Source of the DNA: Frateuria_A sp035944355
GTDB taxonomy: Bacteria; Pseudomonadota; Gammaproteobacteria; Xanthomonadales; Rhodanobacteraceae
Reading direction: 5' to 3'
NCBI RefSeq assembly: GCF_035944355.1
Contig: NZ_DASZBH010000016.1
Span: 372,001 to 436,000 of the forward strand
DNA length: 64,000 nucleotides
Shown here: piece by piece, positions 24,300 to 32,632 of the stretch
Layout: the number at the start of each line of letters is the position of its first letter
How positions within the stretch are numbered: position 1 is the first letter of the stretch
The notes under the pieces: generated by a model
Told to the model about the DNA's origin: nothing
Database searches by the model: none
Seen by the model: the letters and a program-made list of their open reading frames with translations, nothing else
Translations under genes and position numbers: made by a program

Positions 24300-25544
24300 T
24301 CAGGCGACCGCCGATTCGCGCGCCTGTTCCTGTGCCATGCGATCGAGCACCCGCTCCATCCGCACGAACACCTCGGCCAGCTGCGCCGGCGGCGGCAGCA
24401 GGGTCAGGCGCAGGTGGCGGCTGTGCGGCATGTTGAAGCTGGAGCCGGGCACCAGCAGCACCGCCTCCTGCTCGAGCAGGCGCAGCGCGAAGGCGTCGTC
24501 GTCGAACCGCGGCAGGCACTCGGCGCGAACTTGCGGGAAGGCATACAGCGCGCCGGCGGGCGCGACCAGATCGAGATAGTCGCTTGCCGCCACGCCTTCC
24601 AGCACCGCGCGGCGCGCCTCGTGCAGGCGACCGCCCGGCGCGGTGAGCGTGCCGATGGTCGGCCGCCCGGCCAGCGCCGGCACCACCGCCCACTGCGCAG
24701 GCGCATTGGCGCACAGGCGCAACGCCGCAAGCAGCTGCAGCGCGTCGCGGTAGGCGGCGGTAGGCGCCGGATCGCCCGAGAGGCTCAGCCAGCCCACGCG
24801 GTAGCCGCAGGCCCGATGCACCTTGGACAGCCCGCCGAAGCTGAGGCAGGGATGCATGCCGGCCACCTCGGCCAGCGGCTGGAACGGCGCCTGGTCGTAG
24901 AGGATCTCGTCATAGATCTCGTCGGCCAGCAGCAGCAAGCCGTGGCGCGCGGCGATCGCCACCAGCCGTTCGAGCAGGGCGCGCGGGTAGACCGCGCCGG
25001 TGGGGTTGTTCGGGTTGATCAGCACCAGTGCGCGCGTGCGCGGCGTGACCAGCGCCTCGACCTCGTCCGGATCGGGCAGATGGCCATGCGGCGCCAGGCA
25101 GCGGTAATAGCGCGGCCGGCCGCCGTTCAAGATGGTGGCGGCGCTCCACAGCGGGTAGTCGGGGCTGGGCAGCAGCACCTCATCGCCGGGCTGCAGCAGC
25201 GCGCGCAGCGACAGGTCGATCAGCTCGCTGACGCCGTTGCCGATGAAGATGCGCTCGACCGCGACATCCGCCGCGCCCCGTGCGCGCTGCTGCGCAGCGA
25301 TCGCCTCGCGGGCCTCTTCCAGCCCTTGCTCGTGGCCGTAGCCCTCGCTGTCGGCCAGGTGCGTGGCGATCGCCTGGCGCAGGTGCGCGGGCGTCTCGAA
25401 GCCGTAGCGCGCGGGGTTGCCGATGTTGAGCTTGATGATCGGGTGCCCGGCCGCTTCCAGCTCGCGCGCGCGGCGCGTGAGCGCCCCGCGGATCTCGTAG
25501 CGCACGTCGGCCAGGTGTGCGCTGGGCAAGATGGGAACCGGCAC
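24300..25544 (-). CDS. PLP-dependent aminotransferase, class I/II (AlaA-like)
   Basis: 414 residues from a GTG at 25544 (read MPVPILPSAHLADVRYEIRG), preceded by GAGGA. It is a fold-type I aminotransferase: LNIGNPARYGF, IGNGVSELIDLSL, INPNNPTGAVYP, DEIYDEILYD, and the PLP lysine Lys241 in SFGGLSKVHRACGYR. The set is closest to the AlaA/YfbQ group that makes alanine from pyruvate and glutamate, but the exact substrate is inferred. There is no in-frame ATG close by; the very long ORF extending to 26768 is the antisense of rsgA. It is divergent from rsgA with a 129-bp spacer. Confidence 0.9.
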   Translation of the reverse strand: MPVPILPSAHLADVRYEIRGALTRRARELEAAGHPIIKLNIGNPARYGFETPAHLRQAIATHLADSEGYGHEQGLEEAREAIAAQQRARGAADVAVERIFIGNGVSELIDLSLRALLQPGDEVLLPSPDYPLWSAATILNGGRPRYYRCLAPHGHLPDPDEVEALVTPRTRALVLINPNNPTGAVYPRALLERLVAIAARHGLLLLADEIYDEILYDQAPFQPLAEVAGMHPCLSFGGLSKVHRACGYRVGWLSLSGDPAPTAAYRDALQLLAALRLCANAPAQWAVVPALAGRPTIGTLTAPGGRLHEARRAVLEGVAASDYLDLVAPAGALYAFPQVRAECLPRFDDDAFALRLLEQEAVLLVPGSSFNMPHSRHLRLTLLPPPAQLAEVFVRMERVLDRMAQEQARESAVA

Positions 25545-25673
25545 GGGTGTCCTCGGGGGGCAGGTTAAAGCGCCGATGCTAGCAGCGCCGGGCCCGTGCA
25601 GTTCCGGCCACCGTCGGCAGACGCGATGTGCGTGCGACGGGCGCGCTGCGGGAAACGGGCATAATCGGCGGCC

Positions 25674-26726
25674 ATGAGCGACGAGGCCATCCTCCAACGC
25701 CTGCGCCACATCGGCTGGCGCGGCGAGCTGCCGCCCGGTGGCCGGCGCATCGCGCGCGTGGTCGCGCAGCACCGGGCCGGCTACGAGCTGCACGATGGCG
25801 AGGCCGTGTTCGGCGCGCAGCCGGCGGGGCATTTCCTCAAGCGCGCGCTGGATCCTGCCCAGCGGCCCGCGGTAGGCGACTTCGTCGAAGTGGAGGAGGG
25901 CCGTCCACCGCACATCCTGAACGTGCTGCCGCGCCGCAGCGCGCTCTCGCGCGCCGCCGCGGGCGAACGCTACGAGCGCCAGCTGATCGCCACGAACATC
26001 GATTACGTCCTGGTCCTGACCGGGCTGGACAACGATTTCAGCCCGGCGCGCATCGAGCGCTATCTCTCGCTGATCGAGGACTCCGGCGCGCAGCCGGTGG
26101 TGCTCCTGAGCAAGCTCGACCTGCACGCGGACGCCCAAGCGCGCCTGTCCGCCCTGCGCGGGCGCCTGCCGGCGCACACGCCGGTCCATGCCGTCAACGG
26201 CAAGGACCCGGCCAGCGCGCAACTGCTGGCCCGCTACCTGCAGCCCGGCGACAGCGCGGTGCTGGTGGGCTCCTCCGGCGCCGGCAAGTCCACCCTCACC
26301 AACACCTTGCTGGGCGACGAGCGCATGGCCACCGGCGCGGTGCGCGCGCACGACAGCCGCGGGCGCCACACCACCACCCACCGCGCGCTCCTGATGCTGC
26401 CCTCGGGCGGCTGCCTGATCGATACGCCCGGCATGCGCGAACTCAAGCTCACCGGCGAGGAAAACCTCGACCTGTTCGCCGACATCGAAGCGCTGGCCGA
26501 AACCTGCCGCTTCGCCGACTGCGGTCACGGCAGCGAGCCTGGATGTGCGGTGCAATCGGCGCTGGACTCCGGCGAACTGGCCGGCGAGCGCTGGCGCAAC
26601 TTCCTCAAACTGCGCGACGAGCGCGAGGAACAGGCCGCCACGCTGGAGGCACGACTGCGCCGGCAGCGCGGGGGCCGTCCGGCGGAGCGGCCGCACGGGA
26701 ACCGCGGGCGGCGCGAGCGGGAGTGA
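25674..26726 (+). CDS. rsgA: Small ribosomal subunit biogenesis GTPase RsgA
   Basis: 350 residues with the circularly permuted GTPase order: G4 SKLD first, then G1 GSSGAGKSTL, G2-type RHTTTHR, and G3 DTPGMRE. An N-terminal OB-fold precedes the G domain, and the C-terminal zinc finger has CRFADCGHGSEPGC. RsgA checks late maturation of the 30S subunit, near the decoding centre. The last 30 residues are Arg-rich and variable. It is a single gene divergent from the aminotransferase and followed after 85 bp by the QEGLA-motif gene. Confidence 0.97.
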   Translation: MSDEAILQRLRHIGWRGELPPGGRRIARVVAQHRAGYELHDGEAVFGAQPAGHFLKRALDPAQRPAVGDFVEVEEGRPPHILNVLPRRSALSRAAAGERYERQLIATNIDYVLVLTGLDNDFSPARIERYLSLIEDSGAQPVVLLSKLDLHADAQARLSALRGRLPAHTPVHAVNGKDPASAQLLARYLQPGDSAVLVGSSGAGKSTLTNTLLGDERMATGAVRAHDSRGRHTTTHRALLMLPSGGCLIDTPGMRELKLTGEENLDLFADIEALAETCRFADCGHGSEPGCAVQSALDSGELAGERWRNFLKLRDEREEQAATLEARLRRQRGGRPAERPHGNRGRRERE

Positions 26727-26811
26727 ATCAGCTGATTCGGGATAACCACATGTATCGAGCCCTTGCATTTGCGACCCACCTGCGCGCCGCGCCGCTGCGG
26801 CAGCCGGCGTG

Positions 26812-28083
26812 ATGAGCGCGGTCCCGGCCGATCAGCAGCACTACGCCGAGCTGGATCGGCGCATGCTCGCCGCCGCCCGTTCGATCAACATCCTGCCCAC
26901 GGTGGCGTGGCCTGCGTCGCTGGAGCAGCGCATGATCGCGGCCTACGACCAGGGCCGCTATGCGCTGCCGGAAGTGCACTACGTGCGGCCGGATCTCGGG
27001 CAGGTGCGTGCCGAGCTGGTGGCGGTCGAGCGCGAGGCCCAGACGTCGCTGAGCGGCGACCCGATCGGCGACTACCTGTGCCGCACCGCTGCCTCCTGGC
27101 GCATCGCCACGGAGCTGCTGGAGGCGGTCGGCAGCAGCGGCGTCACCGCGCCGTCGATCGAGCTCTACGGCCGGCCGGGCGATGCCATCCCCGGCAGCCA
27201 GAAGAGCAACCTCGACGCGGCGCGCTATTTCGTCGAGCTGTCCGACGAACTGGGCGCCGACCTGCTCGCCGACGACGTGTGCATGGACATCTCCGCCGAA
27301 ACGCTGCGCACGGACCTGGGCCGTACGCTGGACGAATTCTTCGGGCCCGGCCGCATCGTGGTCGAGGTGGACCCGGAACTGACCGCCAAGGCGGCTGCCG
27401 GCGCCACCCGCATCCGCCTGCGCGGCGGCGCCAGCTTCAGCGAGTACGACCGCCACCAGTTGCTCGCGCACGAGGCCTTCGTGCATTCGCTGACCGCGCT
27501 CAACGGCCGCGAGCAGCCCCTGCTCGCCTCGCTGGCGCGCACCTCGCCACGGGTCACGGCCACGCAGGAGGGCCTGGCCGTGTTCGCCGAGCTGATGTCC
27601 GGCGCCATCGACATCGCCCGCCTCAAGCGCATCAGCCTGCGCATCCTGGCCATCGACATGGCGCTCAACGGCGCCGATTTCGTCGAGGTCTACAAGTACT
27701 TCCGCCACTGCGGGCAGGGTTCGGCGGACAGCTTCCATTCGGCGCAGAGGGTGTTCCGTGGCGTGCCGCTGACCGGCGGCGCGGCCTTCGCCAAGGACAA
27801 CGTCTATCTGTCCGGCCTGCTCACCGTGCACACCTTCTTCCGCTGGGCGTTCAAGCAGCAGCGCATGGACCTGCTGCGCCACCTGTTCGCCGGCAAGCTC
27901 GCGCTGCACGACGTGATCACCCTGCAGCCGCACTTCGAAGCCGGCACGCTGAAGCCGCCGCGCTGGCTGCCGCCGTGGATGCAGCACGTGCACGGGCTGG
28001 CCGGCAAGCTGGCCTTCTCGCTGTTCGTCAACGGCATCCACATGGGGCAGGTGCAGGCGGACGAACTCAGCCTGCGGCTGTAG
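26812..28083 (+). CDS. QEGLA-motif (DUF1704/MATCAP-like) putative metalloprotease
   Basis: 423 residues from the ATG at 26812 (a GTG lies one codon earlier). The protein carries HEAFVH, an HExxxH zinc motif (His220, Glu221, His225), and ATQEGLAVFAE (residues 250-260), the QEGLA motif that names the bacterial family annotated as flavohemoglobin expression-modulating. The related eukaryotic MATCAP proteins are tubulin carboxypeptidases with the same HExxxH site. Bacterial substrates are unknown; a peptidase role is inferred. There is no signal peptide. The gene follows rsgA on the same strand with a spacer of 85 bp and no clear Shine-Dalgarno. Confidence 0.85.
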   Translation: MSAVPADQQHYAELDRRMLAAARSINILPTVAWPASLEQRMIAAYDQGRYALPEVHYVRPDLGQVRAELVAVEREAQTSLSGDPIGDYLCRTAASWRIATELLEAVGSSGVTAPSIELYGRPGDAIPGSQKSNLDAARYFVELSDELGADLLADDVCMDISAETLRTDLGRTLDEFFGPGRIVVEVDPELTAKAAAGATRIRLRGGASFSEYDRHQLLAHEAFVHSLTALNGREQPLLASLARTSPRVTATQEGLAVFAELMSGAIDIARLKRISLRILAIDMALNGADFVEVYKYFRHCGQGSADSFHSAQRVFRGVPLTGGAAFAKDNVYLSGLLTVHTFFRWAFKQQRMDLLRHLFAGKLALHDVITLQPHFEAGTLKPPRWLPPWMQHVHGLAGKLAFSLFVNGIHMGQVQADELSLRL

Positions 28084-28164
28084 CGGCGCGGCGCGCATCG
28101 GCCCCTGCGCGGGATCGCACTGCTACCATGTAGGGCCGCTTCCCCTCGCACAAAGCCGTCACCC

Positions 28165-30477
28165 ATGGCCCATTCCGACGACCTGCGCCACGCCGCGCTC
28201 GAGTACCACCGCCATCCCCGCCCGGGCAAGATCAAGGTCACCGCGACCAAGGCGATGGTGACCCAGCGCGAGCTGTCGCTGGCCTACTCGCCGGGCGTGG
28301 CCTACGCCTGCGAGGCGATCGTGGAGAACCCGCACGCCGCCAGCGAGATGACCGCACGCGGCAACCTGGTGGCGGTGATCACCAACGGTACCGCGGTGCT
28401 GGGCCTGGGCGACATCGGTCCGCTCGCCGGCAAGCCGGTGATGGAAGGCAAGGGCGTCCTGTTCCAGAAGTTCGCCGGCATCGACGTGTTCGACATCGAG
28501 CTGAACGAGCGCGACCCGGACAAGCTGGTGGACATCATCGCCGCGATGGAGCCGACCTTCGGCGGCATCAACCTGGAAGACATCAAGGCGCCGGAGTGCT
28601 TCATCGTCGAGCGCAAGCTGCGCGAGCGGATGAACATCCCGGTGTTCCACGATGACCAGCACGGCACCGCGATCATCGTCGGCGCCGCGGTGCTCAACGC
28701 GCTGGAAGTGGTCGGCAAGAAGATCGGCGACATCAAGCTGGCGACCACCGGCGCCGGCGCCGCCGGCATCGCCTGCCTGGACATGCTGGTGGCGCTCGGC
28801 GTCAGGCCCGAGAACATCCTGGCCTTCGACCGCGAAGGCGTGATCCACGCCGGCCGCGAGGGGCTGGACCCGGACAAGGCGCGCTACGCCCGCGACACCG
28901 ACAAGCGTTCGCTGGCCGACATCGTGGCCGGGGCCGACGTGTTCCTGGGCCTGTCCGCAGGCGGCATCCTCAAGCCCGAGATGGTCGCCACCATGGCCGA
29001 CAGGCCGATCATCCTGGCGCTGGCCAATCCCAACCCCGAGATCCTGCCGGAGGATGCCAAGCGCGTGCGGCCGGACTGCATCGTCGCCACCGGCCGTTCG
29101 GACTACCCGAACCAGGTCAACAACGCGTTGTGCTTCCCGTACATCTTCCGTGGCGCGCTGGACGTGGGCGCGACCGGCATCAACGAGGCGATGAAGCTGG
29201 CCTGCGTACGCGCCATTGCGGCGCTGGCCCGCATGGAAGCCTCGGACCTGGCCGGCGCCTACGGCGGCGAGGTGCCCTCGTTCGGCGCCGACTATCTGAT
29301 CCCGCGGCCGTTCGACCCGCGCCTCCTGGTGATGCTGGCGCCGGCGGTGGCGCAGGCGGCGATGGACTCGGGCGTGGCCGGCCGGCCGATCGAGGACATG
29401 GACGCCTACCGCGAGAAGCTCGGCCAGTTCATCTACCGCACCAGCCTGCTGATGAAGCCGGTGTACGAGCGCGCCCGCGCCGACCTGAAGCGGGTGGTCT
29501 ACGCCGAGGGCGAAGAAGAGAACGTGCTGCGCGCCGTGCAGACGGTGATCGACGAGAAGCTCGCCTTTCCGATCCTGATCGGCCGTCCGGACGTGATCGC
29601 CACGCGCATCGAGCGCCTGGGCCTGCGCATGCGCGAGGGCGTGGATTTCGAGCTGACCAACATCAACGACGATCCGCGCTTCAACGACTACTGGCAGCAG
29701 TACCACGCGCTGACCGAACGCCGCGGCGTCACCCCGGCGGCGGCCAAGAACCTGATGCGCTCGCGTCCCACGCTGATCGCCGCCATCATGGTCGAGCGCG
29801 GCGAAGCCGACGCGCTGATCTGCGGCCTGGTCGGGCGCTACCACAAGAAGCTCGGCTACCTGCGGTCGGTGTTCGGGCTGGACCCGGGCGTGCAGTGCAC
29901 CTCGGCCATGACCGGCGTGATCAACGACCTGGGCGCCTGGTTCTTCGTCGACACCCACGTGCAGGTCGACCCCACCGCCGAGCAGATCGCCGAGGCCACG
30001 CTGCAGGCGAGCTACCGGCTCAAGCTGTTCGGCATCGAGCCCAAGGTGGCGCTGCTCTCGCACTCCAACTTCGGCAGCCACGACAATGCCAGCGCGGCCA
30101 AGATGCGCCGCGCCTACCAGTTGATCCGCGAGCGCGCGCCCAGGCTGGAAGTGGACGGCGAGATGCAGGCCGACACCGCCTGGGACGGCGTGCTGCGCCA
30201 GCGCATCTTCCCCAACACCACGCTGTCCGGCCGCGCTAACCTGTTCGTGCTGCCCAACCTGGACGCGGCCAACATCGTCTACAACATGGTGCGCGTGATG
30301 ACCAGCGGCGTGGCGATCGGCCCGATCCTGATGGGCGTGGACAAGAGCGCGCACATCCTCACGCCGGCCTCGACCGTGCGGCGGGTCGTCAACATGACGG
30401 CGATCGCGGCGGTGGATGCGCAGATCCGGGTCGCCGCGCGGGAGGCCGGGGCCGGTGTGCTGCGCAGCATGCGTTGA
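28165..30477 (+). CDS. maeB: NADP-dependent malic enzyme MaeB with phosphotransacetylase-like domain
   Basis: 770 residues. Residues 1 to about 430 are the malic enzyme: the N-terminal region TQRELSLAYSPGVAYACEAI, FHDDQHGTAIIVGAAVLNAL, and cofactor loop ATTGAGAAGIACL. The remainder is the regulatory phosphotransacetylase-like domain typical of long MaeB (KRVVYAEGEEENVLRAVQ, LSHSNFGSHDNASAAK, and the acetyl-CoA-sensing C-terminus). It decarboxylates malate to pyruvate with NADP reduction, and in E. coli acetyl-CoA inhibits it through the second domain. Length is as expected. It sits upstream of glycosyltransferase genes and aceE, feeding the pyruvate pool. Confidence 0.96.
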   Translation: MAHSDDLRHAALEYHRHPRPGKIKVTATKAMVTQRELSLAYSPGVAYACEAIVENPHAASEMTARGNLVAVITNGTAVLGLGDIGPLAGKPVMEGKGVLFQKFAGIDVFDIELNERDPDKLVDIIAAMEPTFGGINLEDIKAPECFIVERKLRERMNIPVFHDDQHGTAIIVGAAVLNALEVVGKKIGDIKLATTGAGAAGIACLDMLVALGVRPENILAFDREGVIHAGREGLDPDKARYARDTDKRSLADIVAGADVFLGLSAGGILKPEMVATMADRPIILALANPNPEILPEDAKRVRPDCIVATGRSDYPNQVNNALCFPYIFRGALDVGATGINEAMKLACVRAIAALARMEASDLAGAYGGEVPSFGADYLIPRPFDPRLLVMLAPAVAQAAMDSGVAGRPIEDMDAYREKLGQFIYRTSLLMKPVYERARADLKRVVYAEGEEENVLRAVQTVIDEKLAFPILIGRPDVIATRIERLGLRMREGVDFELTNINDDPRFNDYWQQYHALTERRGVTPAAAKNLMRSRPTLIAAIMVERGEADALICGLVGRYHKKLGYLRSVFGLDPGVQCTSAMTGVINDLGAWFFVDTHVQVDPTAEQIAEATLQASYRLKLFGIEPKVALLSHSNFGSHDNASAAKMRRAYQLIRERAPRLEVDGEMQADTAWDGVLRQRIFPNTTLSGRANLFVLPNLDAANIVYNMVRVMTSGVAIGPILMGVDKSAHILTPASTVRRVVNMTAIAAVDAQIRVAAREAGAGVLRSMR

Positions 30478-30521
30478 GCGCCATCCTGGCGTATAGTCCG
30501 CGTGAAACCGGGGGGATCACC

Positions 30522-31553
30522 ATGGCTGAGCCAAGGGGAGCCCGCACAAGGATGAGCCAGCTTCCGTCCTGCACCGTGCTGCTCATCGCGTACCGCATGC
30601 AGCACACCATCGCCGAATCCTTGCGCTCCGTACTCGCGCAGGATGTGCCGTGCGAGATCATCGTCTCGGACGACTGTTCCGGCGACGAGTCGCTGTCGGT
30701 CGCGCGCGACGTCATGAAGGGCTACACCGGACCGCACCGGGTCACCATCCGCAGCACGGCGCAGAACCTCGGCCTGTGCGCGCACCTGAACGAACTGGCT
30801 GGGCTCGCCACGGGCGAGGTGCTGGTGTTCCAGGCCGGCGACGACGTAGCCCGTCCGGACCGGGTGGAACGCTTGCTGGAGGAATTCGTCGCGCACCCGC
30901 AGGCGCAGGTGGTCGGTTCGGCCGTCGACGACATCGACGAGCGGGGCCGCCTGCTCGCCGAATCCGTGCGCGGGATGCCCCGGCGGCTGGACCAGCGCGC
31001 CTTCCTGCGGCGCGGTCGGATGCAGACGGTGCTGGGCGCCTCCATGGCGGTGCGCCGCGAACTGATCACCGGGATGCCAGCGCTGCACGGCTTCGTGGAA
31101 GACAACATGCTCAGCCTGCGCGCGGCGCTGGTGGGCGAGTGCCGCTGCCTGCCGCAGGCGCTGCTGGGCTATCGCCGCCATGGCGGCAACCTCAACGACT
31201 GGATGTTCGACCGCAGCGACCACGACTATTCGACCTACGAGCGTCGCAACCGTCGTGTGCTGACCATGTACCGCCAGATCGCCGCCGACCAGGAGCGCTG
31301 CGCGGAGGCCCGCCCCGACCTGCCGGCCGAACGGCGCCGGCTGGCGCTGGCGTTGGCGGCGATGTACCGGCTGGAGGCGGACATGCGCGAGGCGCTGCTG
31401 GACCGCCCGCGCTACCAGTGGGTGCGGTTGCTGTGGCGCGGGCTGCGCCATCCCGGCCTGCACCGCAAGAGTGCCGAGCGCGGCCTGAAGCTGCTGCTGC
31501 CGCGCCGCTGGTTCGGCCGCGGCGCGCAGATTCGCGGCTACCTGGGTTCCTAG
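30522..31553 (+). CDS. Glycosyltransferase family 2
   Basis: 343 residues from the ATG at 30522 (preceded by a GGGGGG run); a second Met at 30552 (MSQLPSCTVLLIAYRMQHTI) is also possible. It has the GT-A fold: nucleotide-binding IIVSDDCSGDESL, the DxD-like FQAGDDVARPDRV, and an acceptor region with SMAVRRELI and LLGYRRHGGNLND. It should add a sugar to a surface polysaccharide or lipid; donor and acceptor are unknown. It has no membrane helix. It ends head-on with another family 2 enzyme, their stop codons sharing the palindrome CTAG (31550-31553). Confidence 0.88.
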   Translation: MAEPRGARTRMSQLPSCTVLLIAYRMQHTIAESLRSVLAQDVPCEIIVSDDCSGDESLSVARDVMKGYTGPHRVTIRSTAQNLGLCAHLNELAGLATGEVLVFQAGDDVARPDRVERLLEEFVAHPQAQVVGSAVDDIDERGRLLAESVRGMPRRLDQRAFLRRGRMQTVLGASMAVRRELITGMPALHGFVEDNMLSLRAALVGECRCLPQALLGYRRHGGNLNDWMFDRSDHDYSTYERRNRRVLTMYRQIAADQERCAEARPDLPAERRRLALALAAMYRLEADMREALLDRPRYQWVRLLWRGLRHPGLHRKSAERGLKLLLPRRWFGRGAQIRGYLGS

Positions 31554-32497
31554 CCCGCCGCCTCTCGGCGCGCGCGCGCCAACTTGCGCAGCATTCGCAT
31601 CTGCAGGCGCACCGCCGCCTGCCAGGCCGGCCGGTCCGGTGCGGCCAGCGCCGCGCGCTCACGCCAGATCGCCCGCAGCAGCGGCGCGTGGGAGCGCTTG
31701 TCGATGGCCAGCTCCAGCGCCTCGGACATGCGCCGCGCGCGGCCGCCCGCGTCGAAACGGCTGCCGGCCAGCGCCCGCAGCAGGGCGACCCGGTCCGTTA
31801 TCCAGCCGCGGTAGCGGTCCGGCTTGCGGGCAACGCCTTCGCGACCTAAAGAGGAATAAGCCTGGGTGTGTCGGCGGAACCGCACCAGCGGCCGATCGAC
31901 GTACACCACGCCGCCGCGCGCCGCCGCGAACATGGCCAGCACCCAGTCGTAGAACAGTTCCGGTGGCAGCGGGCGTACGCTCTCGAACAGGTCGCGGCGC
32001 ACCAGCAGCGCATGGCCGGACACCGAATTGGCGAAGGCGAACCGCAACGGCTCGCGTCCGGCCAGCATCTGCGTGTCGTCCGAGATCCGGCGCCCGCTGG
32101 GCTGTCCTTCGCCGTCGATATAGGCGGAGTCGCAGTAGGCGAGGTCGGCCTGGCCGATGGCGGCGAGCAGGGTGGCGAGCTTGTCCGGCGCCCACAGATC
32201 GTCCTGGTCGCTGGGGGCGATGAACTCGCCCCGGCACAGCGACATGGCCCGCTCGAAGCTGCGCGTGGGGCCGAGATTGGCCGGGTTCGGGTGCACGCGT
32301 ACGCGCCCGTCGCGGCGTGCATAGTCCTGCAGCAAGGCCACGCTGGCGTCGCGGGAGCCGTCGTCCACCGCGATGACCTCCAACTGCACGTCGCGCTGCG
32401 CCAGGATCGAATCCAGTTGCGCCTCGAGGAAACGCTCGCCGTTGTACACGCTAAGGGCGACCGAGATCAGCGGCGAAGGCGTCGTGGGGGTAGGCAT
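31550..32497 (-). CDS. Glycosyltransferase family 2 (rhamnosyltransferase-like)
   Basis: 315 residues from the ATG at 32497 (MPTPTTPSPLISVALSVYNG). The nucleotide-binding part has EVIAVDDGSRDASVALLQDY and PANLGPTRSFERAMSLCRGE, and the DxD motif is in APSDQDDLWAPDK, a pattern common in rhamnosyltransferases. Downstream FYDWVLAMFAAARGG and RFRRHTQAYS fit acceptor-side elements. The C-terminus is Arg-rich. It is convergent with the neighbouring GT2 gene (4-bp overlap) and divergent from aceE. The pair could act on the same glycan, though opposite orientation argues against one operon. Confidence 0.88.
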   Translation of the reverse strand: MPTPTTPSPLISVALSVYNGERFLEAQLDSILAQRDVQLEVIAVDDGSRDASVALLQDYARRDGRVRVHPNPANLGPTRSFERAMSLCRGEFIAPSDQDDLWAPDKLATLLAAIGQADLAYCDSAYIDGEGQPSGRRISDDTQMLAGREPLRFAFANSVSGHALLVRRDLFESVRPLPPELFYDWVLAMFAAARGGVVYVDRPLVRFRRHTQAYSSLGREGVARKPDRYRGWITDRVALLRALAGSRFDAGGRARRMSEALELAIDKRSHAPLLRAIWRERAALAAPDRPAWQAAVRLQMRMLRKLARARREAAG

Positions 32498-32632
32498 GGT
32501 TCGGATCGGCTGGGGTGCTGGCGCATGGTAAGCGATGCCTGCCGTGTGGCGGCCCACCCCCCGCAAAGCTAGAATCGGGGGCTCCCCACACGTCAAATAC
32601 AAGAGGCGCCCGGTGCGCCGCGGAGAAGTTCC

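Noticed and set aside
28159..30354. 731-codon antisense ORF across maeB
   Set aside because: His/Arg/Gly-rich shadow caused by GC-rich codons on the opposite strand; maeB motifs are intact.
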